Assembly (NCBI GenBank): GCA_039621445.1
Contig: CP154956.1
Location: 8,493,443-8,557,442 of the forward strand
Reading direction: 5' to 3'
DNA: 64,000 nucleotides
From: Euglena gracilis
Lineage: Eukaryota > Euglenida > Euglenophyceae > Euglenales
This document shows, one piece after another, positions 55,300-64,000 of the stretch (the stretch's first letter is position 1; each line of letters opens with the position of its first letter). The notes under the pieces were generated by a model. That model saw only the letters and a list, made by a program, of their open reading frames with translations, was not told the DNA's origin and did no database searches. Position numbers and translations under genes: made by a program.

Positions 55300-55700
55300 A
55301 ATCCCCCGGTATATATTTGGACGGGATTTCAAGACCCTCAGGGGGGGCTTTATTTGGGGGGGGGGGCTTTATATTTGGGGGGAAATCAAAATTTTCCGGG
55401 TGGCCCCTATGACCTTTGCTGGCCTTGAATTGTGGCCAAACTCCAATTTTATGCCAAATTTTCGGTGTACCTCCTATTTTCTGCATAAATGTGCAATTAT
55501 TATCCAAAAAGAGAGCATCTCTGGTGAAAAAAATGCTGTATGCACCCAAATTTTTTCACCTTTTTCCTGAAGAACACCAGTGTCCGGCTCCACGTCGGGG
55601 GGGGGGGGGCTTTATCTTTGGGCGGCAAAACCAAACCCCCAAGGGGGGGGGCTTTATATTTGGGGGGGGGGGGGGGGCGTTATATTTGGGGGGTTTTACC
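55300..55700. mobile_element. Repeat element with tttatatttgggggg ends, copy 2
   Basis: Same sequence order as 32300-32725: tatatttggacgggatttc, gctttat-Gn units, tggccttgaattgtgg, gtgtacctcctatt, acaccagtgtccggctccacg and gttatatttgg-G6. Part of the core also occurs inverted at 56250-56405. Confidence 0.75.
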
Positions 55701-55802
55701 TGTTACATATACTTATACATCATAATATTATAAATATTTTATACATTATATTATATAATTTTCTATATATTAGATTATATAATATATAATATAGTTGAGT
55801 TA

Positions 55803-55841
<39 letters not shown>

Positions 55842-55936
55842 ACGTATTACATATTATATATTACATATTATGTATTATGAATTTTATATACATATTATTT
55901 GTATTATATTATATATTGTATAGTATATAATATAAG

Positions 55937-55967
<31 letters not shown>

Positions 55968-55980
55968 TTATATACATTCT
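55700..55980. repeat. AT-rich tract with (AT)n and (AC)n
   Basis: Almost pure A/T, with (AT)16 near 55807-55838 and (AC)14 near 55940-55967. Likely to melt easily or form cruciforms. Confidence 0.95.
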
Positions 55981-56024
55981 TAAAAAAAAATTGAAAAATA
56001 ATTTAATGAATAAAAATCAAGCTT

Positions 56025-56117
56025 TCCAGCCAGCCCTGGCCAGGAGTCCCGGCGGCCAAATGAGCCCGCCCGCTGCCGGGAGCTCAGAAAGGGGTCGTCC
56101 GCCATCGCGTCCGCCAT
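56025..56117 (-). CDS. Possible first coding exon upstream of the split gene
   Basis: Opens with ATG at 56117-56115 and reads MADAMADDPFLSSRQRAGSF, GRRDSWPGLAG. GC3-biased like the exons from 51.7 kb on. No GT donor follows, only a GC (GGAAA-GCTTG), and an in-phase shared GGACGCG with exon 1 would leave only four codons. It may be a start exon of this gene, another gene's exon, or chance in a GC-rich patch. Confidence 0.3.
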
Positions 56118-56442
56118 GGGCAGGGGCCCCGAGGGAGGCGGAGGGGGCCGGCGGGGAGGAAAGGCTGCAAGGAGGCGGAGAGCCAGCGGTGGGCAATGTA
56201 CGGGGGAAGGGGGACCCCCCCCCCCCGAGGAGGCTGTAGGCCGACTAAAATCAATTGCACTGTTTAGCCGTGCCTTCATGGGGAGCCAGATGATGGTGCC
56301 ATTCAGGCAAAAGTTGAAGATTTTGGGCGGATGCACCATTTTTTTCACCAGAGATGTGCCCTTTTGGATAATAATTGCCGAAGTTTGGGGGAAATAGGAG
56401 GTACACACCGGAAAGTTGGCATACCCGCCCCCCCCCTTGTCG

Positions 56443-56644
56443 TACGACTACCTCCCCCCCCCCCTCTTGTTGTTGACACGCCAATGTTCCAGGAGAGTGC
56501 CGTTGACACGGGGTGTGTGTCAACGACACACCATGTCAATGTCACTGTGATTCAATAGGTAGTGTTCCAGAAAAGTGTCGTTGACACGGGGGGTGTGTCA
56601 ACGACACGCCGTGTCAACGACAAGGGGGGGGAGGTATATTGTTG
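56443..56644. mobile_element. MITE with C/G-run ends and cgttgacac repeats, TA-flanked
   Basis: Left: TA-cctC12-tcttgttgttgacacg; right: cgtgtcaacgacaaG7-agg-TA. Inside, gttgacacgggg, tgtgtcaacgacac and their copies alternate, so the element is a set of nested inverted repeats. About 200 bp. Confidence 0.82.
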
Positions 56645-56902
56645 CAAGGAGGACAGAATGCAGTCACTTCCGGATTGGCTTTGAGGGCAGTGCCCATTCA
56701 TCAAAATGATTTGGAGCATGTTTTCATTCAGCCCCTGCGTGACCCAGAGGAGGGTTTGATGAATGGGTTTTGAAAAGAGTGGGTGGATGGGTTTTGGGCC
56801 AGGAAAACATTGCCCACTCGCCCATCCACCCCGGGGTTGAACTTATTATTTAGCATTTGGCTGGGATTTGTGCTCATCATGAAATGCATAACTACAGATA
56901 CT

Positions 56903-57268
56903 AAACCCCCCCCACTTATAAACCCCCCGGGGTTAGTAGGATCCGGTTTGATTGGTCGGCCGAAGGGGGGGTTTATAAGTGGGGGGGGAGGGTTATAAAA
57001 CCTGGAATTGTTGGTGAAAATCCAAACCCCAAAAATGACCCCGAAACCCTCCCAAATTGGCAATTTTTTTTTGGCAAATTTGGTCAAAAATGGCATTTTT
57101 GATGATGGTCGATCTCAAAAAAGGGCCAAAAAATCAGTTTTTGGTGGTTTGCGGCCGAAAAAATCGTCCCCAGCGGCTTTCATTTTTCTTCCCCGAAGGG
57201 GGGGGTTTAGTCGGCCCGAGGGAGGGGGTTAGTAAGTGGGGGGGGGGGGTTATAAGTGGGGGGGGGTT
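56903..57268. mobile_element. MITE with taacccccccacttataa ends, copy 1 of a near-identical pair
   Basis: Starts taaaC8-acttataaa and ends ttataagtG9-tta. The body includes gatccggtttgattggtcgg, ccgaaG7-tttataagtgg, aattgttggtgaaaatccaa, ggcatttttgatgatgg and agcggctttcatttttcttc. Copy 2 is at 58795-59188. A diverged relative of the body is at 29750-29990. Confidence 0.88.
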
Positions 57269-57419
57269 ACAGATATCTACTGATAACTGCGAATAAATTT
57301 GAATCCTCCAAATGCTGATAACTATAGATAAATACTGACAATCCAAAACTTCAATTATCCACAACTGCAGATAACTGATAATTACGGATAAGCCAAAGTT
57401 TTTGACCCGAATACATATG

Positions 57420-57860
57420 AAGCTCACCGATTCCTTGGCCAACTTGGGTCACTTTTGGCTACATCTGGCCACTCTTGGCTGCTTTTTGCTGCTTCTGGCT
57501 GCTTTTAGGATACTTCTGGCACTTTTTGGTCACTTCTGGCTATTCTGACTTCTTTTGGCCCTTTTTTTTTGTCTCACATTTGGCCGCATTCGACTGCTTT
57601 TGGTCACTTTTGGCTGCTTATGGCTGATTCTGGCCGCTTTTGGCTGCCTTTGCTTGTTTCTGTTCCCTATGTTTAGGCATTTTTGAGGCGACATTATAAC
57701 CAACTTTTTTATGTTTTCGGTGATCACAGCCATTTCTGGATGGACATCCCCAGTCAAAACAGGCATTTCTGCAACACGGATAACCACGGATAACTACAAA
57801 TAAGAATTTGATCCTCCAACTGTGGGTGAGCACCAATCCCTGCAGTATGGTTTGCCTCAT
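57420..57860. repeat. Degenerate cttttggctgc minisatellite and gataactacaaataag repeats
   Basis: Many ctttttgg / cttctggctgc variants of 11-15 bp (57440-57660), bounded by related blocks with gataactg and aatttgaatcctccaa (57270-57390) and ggataactacaaataag, atttgatcctccaa (57780-57820). Confidence 0.65.
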
Positions 57861-58252
57861 GTCACCACCACGCAGGTTAAGAGCTCAGCACTACACAAAC
57901 TTGGTTTTAAATTGGGGGGTGGGGCATGGTAAGCGCCCCCACCTCAATTCGGGTTATTTTTTTTGATATTTTTTTTGTATTATTATTTTGACAATACCGT
58001 GCTTGTGGCGACAAAACTAAACCCCCCAGGGGGGGCTTTATATTTGGGGGGGGGGCTTTATATTTGGGGGGGTTTAGCAAAATATGGAAGTGTTTCTGCA
58101 CTAACGTGTAAATGCACAAACTTGCCAGAAAAAACGAACCCTGTATCTTGGGTGAATCACTTCAGGGAAGGAACACCGGTGGGGAATAAATAGGTTTCTT
58201 CAGAGGGCGGATGCTTCTAATCAGTGTGCTCCTCTTTCGCCTGCTGGGGGGA

Positions 58253-58282
58253 AGGGAAGGGAAAGGAAGGGAAGGGAAGGGA
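58253..58282. repeat. (GGGAA)n short tandem repeat
   Basis: About six gggaa/ggaag units on one strand. Confidence 0.9.
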
Positions 58283-58794
58283 ACCACAACATGGACCCTC
58301 CAACAACGAGACGCAAAACATTTAAAAAAAAACAAAAATAAATGTAAAAAAATGACGTCGAAAACTCAGAGATCACATAGAAAAATGTTCACCTTCTCTG
58401 GGGAAAAATTTTTGTCACACAACCATAATTTGATGTCATTTTGATAAAACCACACCAAGCTGAAATTCAAAAATGACAAAACTTGACAAAAATTCTTGGT
58501 CTCAGAGAAACTGGGGTCAAGACATGGAATTTTTCCAAACCAAAAAAAGTTTCATCTGACCCAGAAAAAAAATCAAAAAAATCTCCGGGGAAAAAAACAC
58601 AAAAAAAGAACAAAAACACGTTTGCACAACCCTGAATACGCTCATGCCCCCGGGCAATATATGACGTGGCCGGGGGCCATTTTTTTCTGCGACCAGAAAT
58701 GGTTTTACAAAGCTGTAGCCAAGGACATTGCATCAACTCATTGCTCTTTCCTCTATTCGGTGTGGGAGAGTGGTCCTGACCCCCATCCCCTGTA

Positions 58795-59188
58795 ACCCCC
58801 CCCACTTATAAACCCCCCGGGGTTAGTAGGATCCGGTTTGATTGGTCGGCCGAAGGGGGGGTTTATAAGTGGGGGGGGGGTTATAAAACCTGGAATTGTT
58901 GGTGAAAATCCAAACCCCAAAAATGACCCCGAAACCCTCCCAAATTGGCAATTTTTTTTGGCAAATTTGGTCAAAAATGGCATTTTTGATGATGGCGATC
59001 TCAAAAAAGGGCCAAAAAATCAGTTTTTGGTGGTTTGCGGCCGAAAAAATCGTCCCCAGCGGCTTTCATTTTTCTTCCCCGAAGGGGGGGGTTTATAAGT
59101 CCCGGTTTGGTTGATCGGCCCGAGGGGGGGTTGTAAGTGGGGGGGGGGTTAGTAAGTGGGGGGGGGTTATAAGTGGGGGGGGTTTAGT
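58795..59188. mobile_element. MITE with taacccccccacttataa ends, copy 2 of a near-identical pair
   Basis: Starts taaC8-acttataaa and ends ttataagtG8-ttta. Except for homopolymer lengths, one tcgatctc/cgatctc difference and extra units at the right end, the sequence equals 56903-57268. Confidence 0.9.
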
Positions 59189-59189
59189 C

Positions 59190-60200
59190 TCAAATAGGGC
59201 AAGGGCAGAGCACCCCCACCTAAACACCGCGACATGACTAAATTGACCGATCCTTTGCCCCCCTCCCAATCACCTTACTATTAAACGAAAAAATGCAATT
59301 CTGAGCCTTTGGGGCAAATTTTGCAAAAAATGCTCAAAAAAATTGCCGTGAAGCGCCGGAAGAAAGATTTGGGGAATCCTGGTGAATTACGGGGTCCGGA
59401 CCAGGTTTTTTGACTCGCTTGATGGTGCCGTGCATGGTCGGCCAACCCAGTGGCCCAGACCCACCATTTTCGAGATAATTTGAAAAATTCAATTCCTTGA
59501 CCCCAAAACGGCCCAAATCGCTGAAACGGGCATGCAGTTGGCCCTGGTGGTCTATACTGGGTGATAGAGGATCCCAGAGGCTCTATATTAAGGTCCCCCA
59601 GTGATTTCCTTTGGTCCATTACCATTTTGAACACATTTCGAAAACTTCGATTTTTGACCCGAAAATGTTCTCCCCCCCAAAAAACGACTTCATCAAAACA
59701 GGTCACATAAAAAGTATTTGGAGCAGGACAGCAATAACCCAGGCTAGCTGTGGGGTTACAGGGAAAATCAAAATACAGTCCGGTCGGAACTGGAACAAGG
59801 TCGAGTATGGTGATAATCTGCCATTTTCATTACGACCGAGGCCCGGGGGGGGGGAGGTTGGTCACCCCCTTTTCCCCGTGAGCTTCGCCCTTACTCCAAA
59901 GAGATAAGAGCTCAGTGACCCCCACCAAAAGACCCGTGCAACTTCCAATTTTCTCAAATTGCATTCATTCATCAACTCTTGCTGTGGACTCTGCAACAAA
60001 GAAATGTGTTTGTTTAGAGGGTTGGGGATTAGGGAAAAAAAAGGCAAGGCACGGTACTGACGACGCGACAAAGTACGTTTCCCTACGGCGTCCTGATGTG
60101 TCGCGAGTCCCAGTGAGCCCCGAAGGCCCACACCACACCACAATGGCTGAGCACATCGACACGCCGGCCTCGTGCAACCAACACGGTGTGTGTTGCGCAG

Positions 60201-60232
<32 letters not shown>

Positions 60233-61490
60233 ATCAGTGTGTGTGTCTGTGTGTGTGTGTGTGTGTGTGCAACAGAGACTGAGTGTGCGGTGATATTGTG
60301 CACGAGGGGTGTGCAAATGGCGATCACGTCAATGGGTGAGGTGCAATCCTCACAGTTTGCAAAAAACCTCACAGCTGTGAATGTTGGTGGTTTCTTTGGG
60401 GGGGGTTCGGGCCTGTTGTTGTTGTTCTTGTTGTTCTTCAAATAATGACCCCCATGACAGTCAAAATCTTAAGCTGGCTAGGCAGGGCTTTTTTTTAAGA
60501 ACCCCTGGAAACGGTGCTCTGGGTGGAAAAAAATTCCGGCCGGACCACCCCCCACCTGGGATCCAGGGCCAGCCCTAAAATTTTTTTCGCGCCTAACGGT
60601 GAATATTTCGTGGAAAATGGTCAAAAGAACTGCCAAAAATGGCGTTGTTGAGGGTTTTGGGGGGGTTGACCTCAGATTTAAGCTGAAGAAACCTAACCCA
60701 CCCAGCTGGATTTTGATATTTTTTTGCCTGCTTTTTTGGCTTCCGGTCCGATCCAGCTGCCCGCCGGCCAACACCCCTCCCCAGACTCGGTCGAACTAAA
60801 AGAGTCGACAAACCAAATATATTTGTTTTTGTTTTGGGTTGCCTTCGCTTTCATTATTTTATTATTTTATTGTTTTATTGTTTTATTGTTTGTTATTCAT
60901 TAATTTAGCGAAATATATCCGCACAGCGTGTTTTTTGGAGTAAAGAAGAGAAAATCGCTCGCGGCCAGTGAGGCTCCCACACACCCCTGCGGGCTGAGTG
61001 GCCTGCCGAATGAAAGTCGAGGGCAAAGAGGTTGCTGGTGACGTAGGGAGGGGGTGCCCTGCAAGGCGGCGAAAAGCAATGGTGCGAGGCTCCCGTTGAG
61101 GGCTGCTTGGGGAGGGGGACGTTGGCGGGTGGACCATTTGACAGACAGAAAAAAACTTTTCAAGATCACACAACCTTAATTTTTTTTGGCCAAAATCAAA
61201 ATCCCTGAAGAAAACATTAAAAAAGCTGAAAATCCCTCAAAATCATCCTGGAAAAAATTTTCTCCGACCAAGCAAAAAAATAAAGCCGCAAAATCTCAGC
61301 AAAAACAAGCCAATTCAGGGGGGGGGAAGATATCCGGCACCGGTGGAACATTCTCTGTCTACCAAACTCTGTTTTTCGAGGTTTTTTTTATTTTGGACCT
61401 GTTCGATCCCTGGATGGCCCTTGTACTGCCCTTGGAAAATAGAACCTTCAAAACCCATAAAAAAAAGTCAAAAACCTTTAAAATGCCATT
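59190..61490. other. Gene-poor stretch with a hAT-like tip and (GT)n
   Basis: A tip CAGGGC-ttttttttaagaacc at 60483 resembles the hAT-like family, with a body up to about 60800 (ggtcgaactaaaagagtcg) but no clear right tip. (GT)n lies at 60204-60270. Short frames such as 60083-60316 are repeat translations. No gene recognised. Confidence 0.5.
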
Positions 61491-61498
61491 AAAAGCAT

Positions 61499-61687
61499 TA
61501 CCTCCCCCCCTTGTCTAAGAACCAGAAAAGATGGGTTAGAACCAGGGTGGTGATGCTTATTTTGCCAAATCTGGGTAAGAACCGGGGGAGGGTGAGTGGT
61601 GCATGGACAAGGGGGAAAAATATGACTGCAAAAAAAATCTGAGACGTGTAAGAACGGGGGGGGGGGGGGCTTAGACAAGGGGGGGGC
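61499..61687. mobile_element. Small MITE with ttgtctaagaacc ends
   Basis: Left: ttacctC8-ttgtctaagaacc; right: gtaagaacG12-cttagacaaG8. Inner gttagaaccagg and gtaagaaccggg repeats. About 190 bp. The ends resemble the ttgtccaacgacc family in layout. Confidence 0.8.
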
Positions 61688-61699
61688 AAAAAAATAAAT

Positions 61700-62940
61700 T
61701 TTTTCGTCATAAAAATAATGGGGCCGACATGTCATCAGCAGTTCAAAAAAAAACTCGACTCAAACCTTGAAAAATAAAAATTGCGAAAAAATTTCAATGC
61801 AAATTTTGCTGCCTACGCAACACTTCGATCATGATGTTGATGTCCTGATTGTCATACGCAACAAGCACTCTTCATGATGCAGGGAGGCTGGCATCGCGTT
61901 CGGAGATCCGCAAGTACCCACCTCATCCACTGGATGGCTGGGTCAAACAGCTTTGAGCCGATACCAAATATTCACACAGTGACCCCTGGGGGGCACTTTT
62001 TCTCGGGCCCAACCCCCCGGGGGGGAGGGGTCACACAGATGTTAAATGAATCTATGGTCGTGACCCCCCAAAAAAGAAGCCGCATTCATTCAGGCACTTG
62101 TTCTAAATCCCGAGGGGGGCTACTAAAAGGGACAGTTGTTTCCATTTCCATTCAGGACGAAGCTTTTTACTGCGTGAAGATTAAGGGAATAAATGGAACA
62201 CTGAGCCAAGGGGAGCCCAGAGAAGGGGGCAGAATGGACGATTCGGCAGTGGAGACCGCAGCAAGAGGGGCTCTGAGGGACGCCACATTTCTGATGGGCA
62301 GCGTCTGCGTCATACCAGAAGGATGCTAACCTTCCACCTCCCTTGAAGTTTTGGTAGGGGAGGAATGGATGCCATGCACGCACTGCCCGAATGTGGGCGG
62401 TGGGAAAACAAGGGTGCAAAATGATACAGAATAACACAGGTTCTGAGAGCCTTTGGAAAGACTTTGGAAGTTTTTGACCAGAAGCTCGTGCAAAAAGGTC
62501 CTGAGGTGCTGAAACAAGGGGAAATTGATATCCGAAATTTTACTTTCATGGGCTGCTGTGAGCGATGGGAGGCATCAGGTTGAGTCCCCCTCCCCCCAGA
62601 CACCCCCTAGCAAGCCAACAGAATACAGAGCTAACACACAACAGAACACAGACCGAACATACAACAGAACATATGACTTGTACACTTTGTCTCAAATTGC
62701 GGAACTCCCGAACTCTGAGCCTAAAAACTCGCGGGATGGGGTTGGGCTCAAAAAAGAACAGCGGAAACAAACGGTCTGGCAAACGCAGCGCCGGCCGTTG
62801 CAAACACGAGGCAGGCCCCTTCAAGCGGGCCGGAGGGCTGGGGTGGGTGGGGCGCCCCAAAGGGGAACTCCGGCACCGCCCGGCCAGTGGGCCGCCGGTT
62901 CTCAGGGAGGGCAAAAGGGGGGAGGGAGCCGGGGCCCCAT
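61700..62940. other. Stretch without recognised gene or repeat
   Basis: Average composition. A small acaacagaacaca repeat is at 62636-62670. Open frames at 61874-62329 and 62525-63109 show no domain. Confidence 0.4.
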
Positions 62941-62954
62941 GGGGTGGAGGACGG

Positions 62955-63080
62955 GTTTGCGCGCGCGTGCGTGCGTGTATGTGTATGTGTATGTGTTTGT
63001 GCATGCGCGTGTGTGCATGCGTATGTGCGCGCGTGCGTGCGTGCATGTGTGTGTGTGTGTGCATGCGCGCGTGCGCATAT
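62955..63080. repeat. (GT)n/(GC)n/(GTAT)n mixed microsatellite
   Basis: Alternating purine-pyrimidine DNA with gcgcgcgtgcgtgcg and gtatgtgtatgtg variants. Confidence 0.95.
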
Positions 63081-63087
63081 GTTTGTG

Positions 63088-63316
63088 CTACCCCCCCCCC
63101 CCAAAATAACCTGGCAGGGTGTCAGGTTATTGGAACCAACTTTTGGCCCTGCCCCCCCCCCCGCCAGGTTATTTGGGCCCTTTTTTAAGCACCATAAAAT
63201 AATTTTGCCTGAAAAGGGGGTGCCAAGTTACTGGAACCATTTTTTTTGCCCCTCCCCCGCCAAGTTATTCGGTCCCCGTCAGGAGCAAGGGCCCCGCCAG
63301 ATTATTTGGGGGGGGG
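63088..63316. mobile_element. G/C-run element with ccaggttattgg units
   Basis: Left TA-C12-aaaataacctggc; units gtcaggttattggaacc, gccaggttatttggg, gccaagttactggaacc, gccaagttattcgg and gccagattatttG9 follow with both orientations. About 230 bp. Confidence 0.75.
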
Positions 63317-63547
63317 TTCACTGCACCAGTCTGTGTGCAATCAGGTGGAACTAGATTGGAACCCAGACGGGGGTTGACAGTGAGCCCAGGAGGGGGTTAA
63401 TACCCCCCGGGCAATCCAAAACATCCTTCAAAATCGCATCCCAGCGCCCCCCCCCCCTTTACAAAGGCATTCAAAAGTGAAACTGTTCACCAGAGTGAGT
63501 TGGAACAGCAGGGGGAAGAATATTCATTATACTAAGGTACATTCTAC

Positions 63548-63680
63548 CTTAGGGGGGCCAGGTTTGCATGTTGAGAATTTCTGCGGCCATGGACAAAAGG
63601 CCTAGGGCCAACTATAGGGGGGCCAAGTTTGCATATAAGGAGGAGGGGGGGCAAATGCCGGGGGGGGGTAGTCCATAGAT
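63548..63680. mobile_element. Short repeat with ggggggccaagtttgcat units, copy 2
   Basis: ggggggccaggtttgcatg, gcggccatggacaaaaggcc, ggggggccaagtttgcata, aaggaggagggggg: the same order as at 51935-52085. Confidence 0.7.
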
Positions 63681-64000
63681 TCCAAAGGTCGCATTGAACA
63701 CATAAGGAATACTGCTGGCCTCCCCCCCCCAAAATTAGTTTCAATATGTCACCAAAAATTCTTGATATTTTGGCTGAGGACATATCACTCAATTTTTGAA
63801 GCATTGCCAAGTCTGTCCCCCTACCCCTGTGGTGCCTGTGGTGGTGGGGGGGGGGGAGGTCCTGACTGGGGGGGGGTGGACCACCAGGCGAGCAGAGATG
63901 GTTAAACATTCCAACTTGAGAGTCCAAAGTATCGCGCCTCAAACGTTTGTGGCCCTCCCAGCCGTCCCAAAATTTTTTTTTGCCACCCGTTCTCTCACTT

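Larger units (their letters stand above)
52100..56000. other. Gene-poor stretch right of the split gene
   Basis: I see no convincing gene. A palindrome-rich patch at 52568-52665 is built from ccacaacag / ctgttgtgg and cttgtggcttg units around (caa)5. Elements at 53280-53690 and 55300-55700 are listed separately or as partners. Around 54585-54660, ggtcgaccccccc-cacccgggg repeats three times. Confidence 0.5.

Overview
This is nuclear DNA of a eukaryote with a large, transposon-rich genome. Evidence: a Ty3/gypsy-like LTR retrotransposon, a DIRS-like tyrosine-recombinase retrotransposon, many small inverted-repeat (MITE-like) elements, long (AC)n tracts, and a protein gene split into many short GC-rich exons by introns of about 0.5-4 kb. 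There are no bacterial operons, no CRISPR array and no tRNA or rRNA gene that I can recognise. The mix (high-GC3 exons, DIRS elements, very abundant G/C homopolymers) would suit a large-genome alga or another protist, but the species cannot be told from this window.

Layout. 1-9.2 kb: minus-strand Ty3/gypsy-like element running off the left edge (PBS, gag, zinc knuckles, protease, a Dam-like segment, RT, RNase H, integrase). 9.95-10.9 kb: a partial tyrosine recombinase from a first DIRS-like copy. 10.9-15.75 kb: a fuller DIRS-like copy on the plus strand (gag-like, RT, RNase H, Dam-like methyltransferase, tyrosine recombinase) with inverted repeats at both ends. 15.75-21 kb: mostly non-coding, with a 250-bp AC tract and a G/C-run MITE. 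21.3-51.7 kb: about 20 minus-strand coding blocks of 40-150 bp that read as one interrupted gene of roughly 600-650 codons. Its N-terminal two thirds are helical/coiled-coil-like and its C-terminus is Pro/Ala/Ser-rich; I do not recognise the protein. Its introns hold the MITEs, microsatellites and two decayed gag fragments. 52-64 kb: MITEs, AT-rich DNA and simple repeats, with no convincing gene.

Most interesting points. (1) One intron (45.88-46.89 kb) is bounded by the ends of a hAT-like element (CAGG... termini, exact 8-bp duplication of exon sequence), and usable splice sites lie inside those termini. This is what an introner-like, transposon-made intron should look like. A second copy of the family sits in another intron with a perfect 8-bp target duplication. 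(2) Many other exon junctions carry short in-phase direct repeats, though ordinary GT-AG splicing explains most junctions too. (3) A class of MITEs has termini that begin with C/G homopolymers, often next to TA. (4) Most frame breaks in both retroelements fall at G/C homopolymers, which points to homopolymer-length error or slippage. (5) Both unrelated retroelements carry a similar Dam-like segment.

All exon borders were inferred by eye from reading frame, codon bias and GT/AG positions. Transcript data would change some of them.
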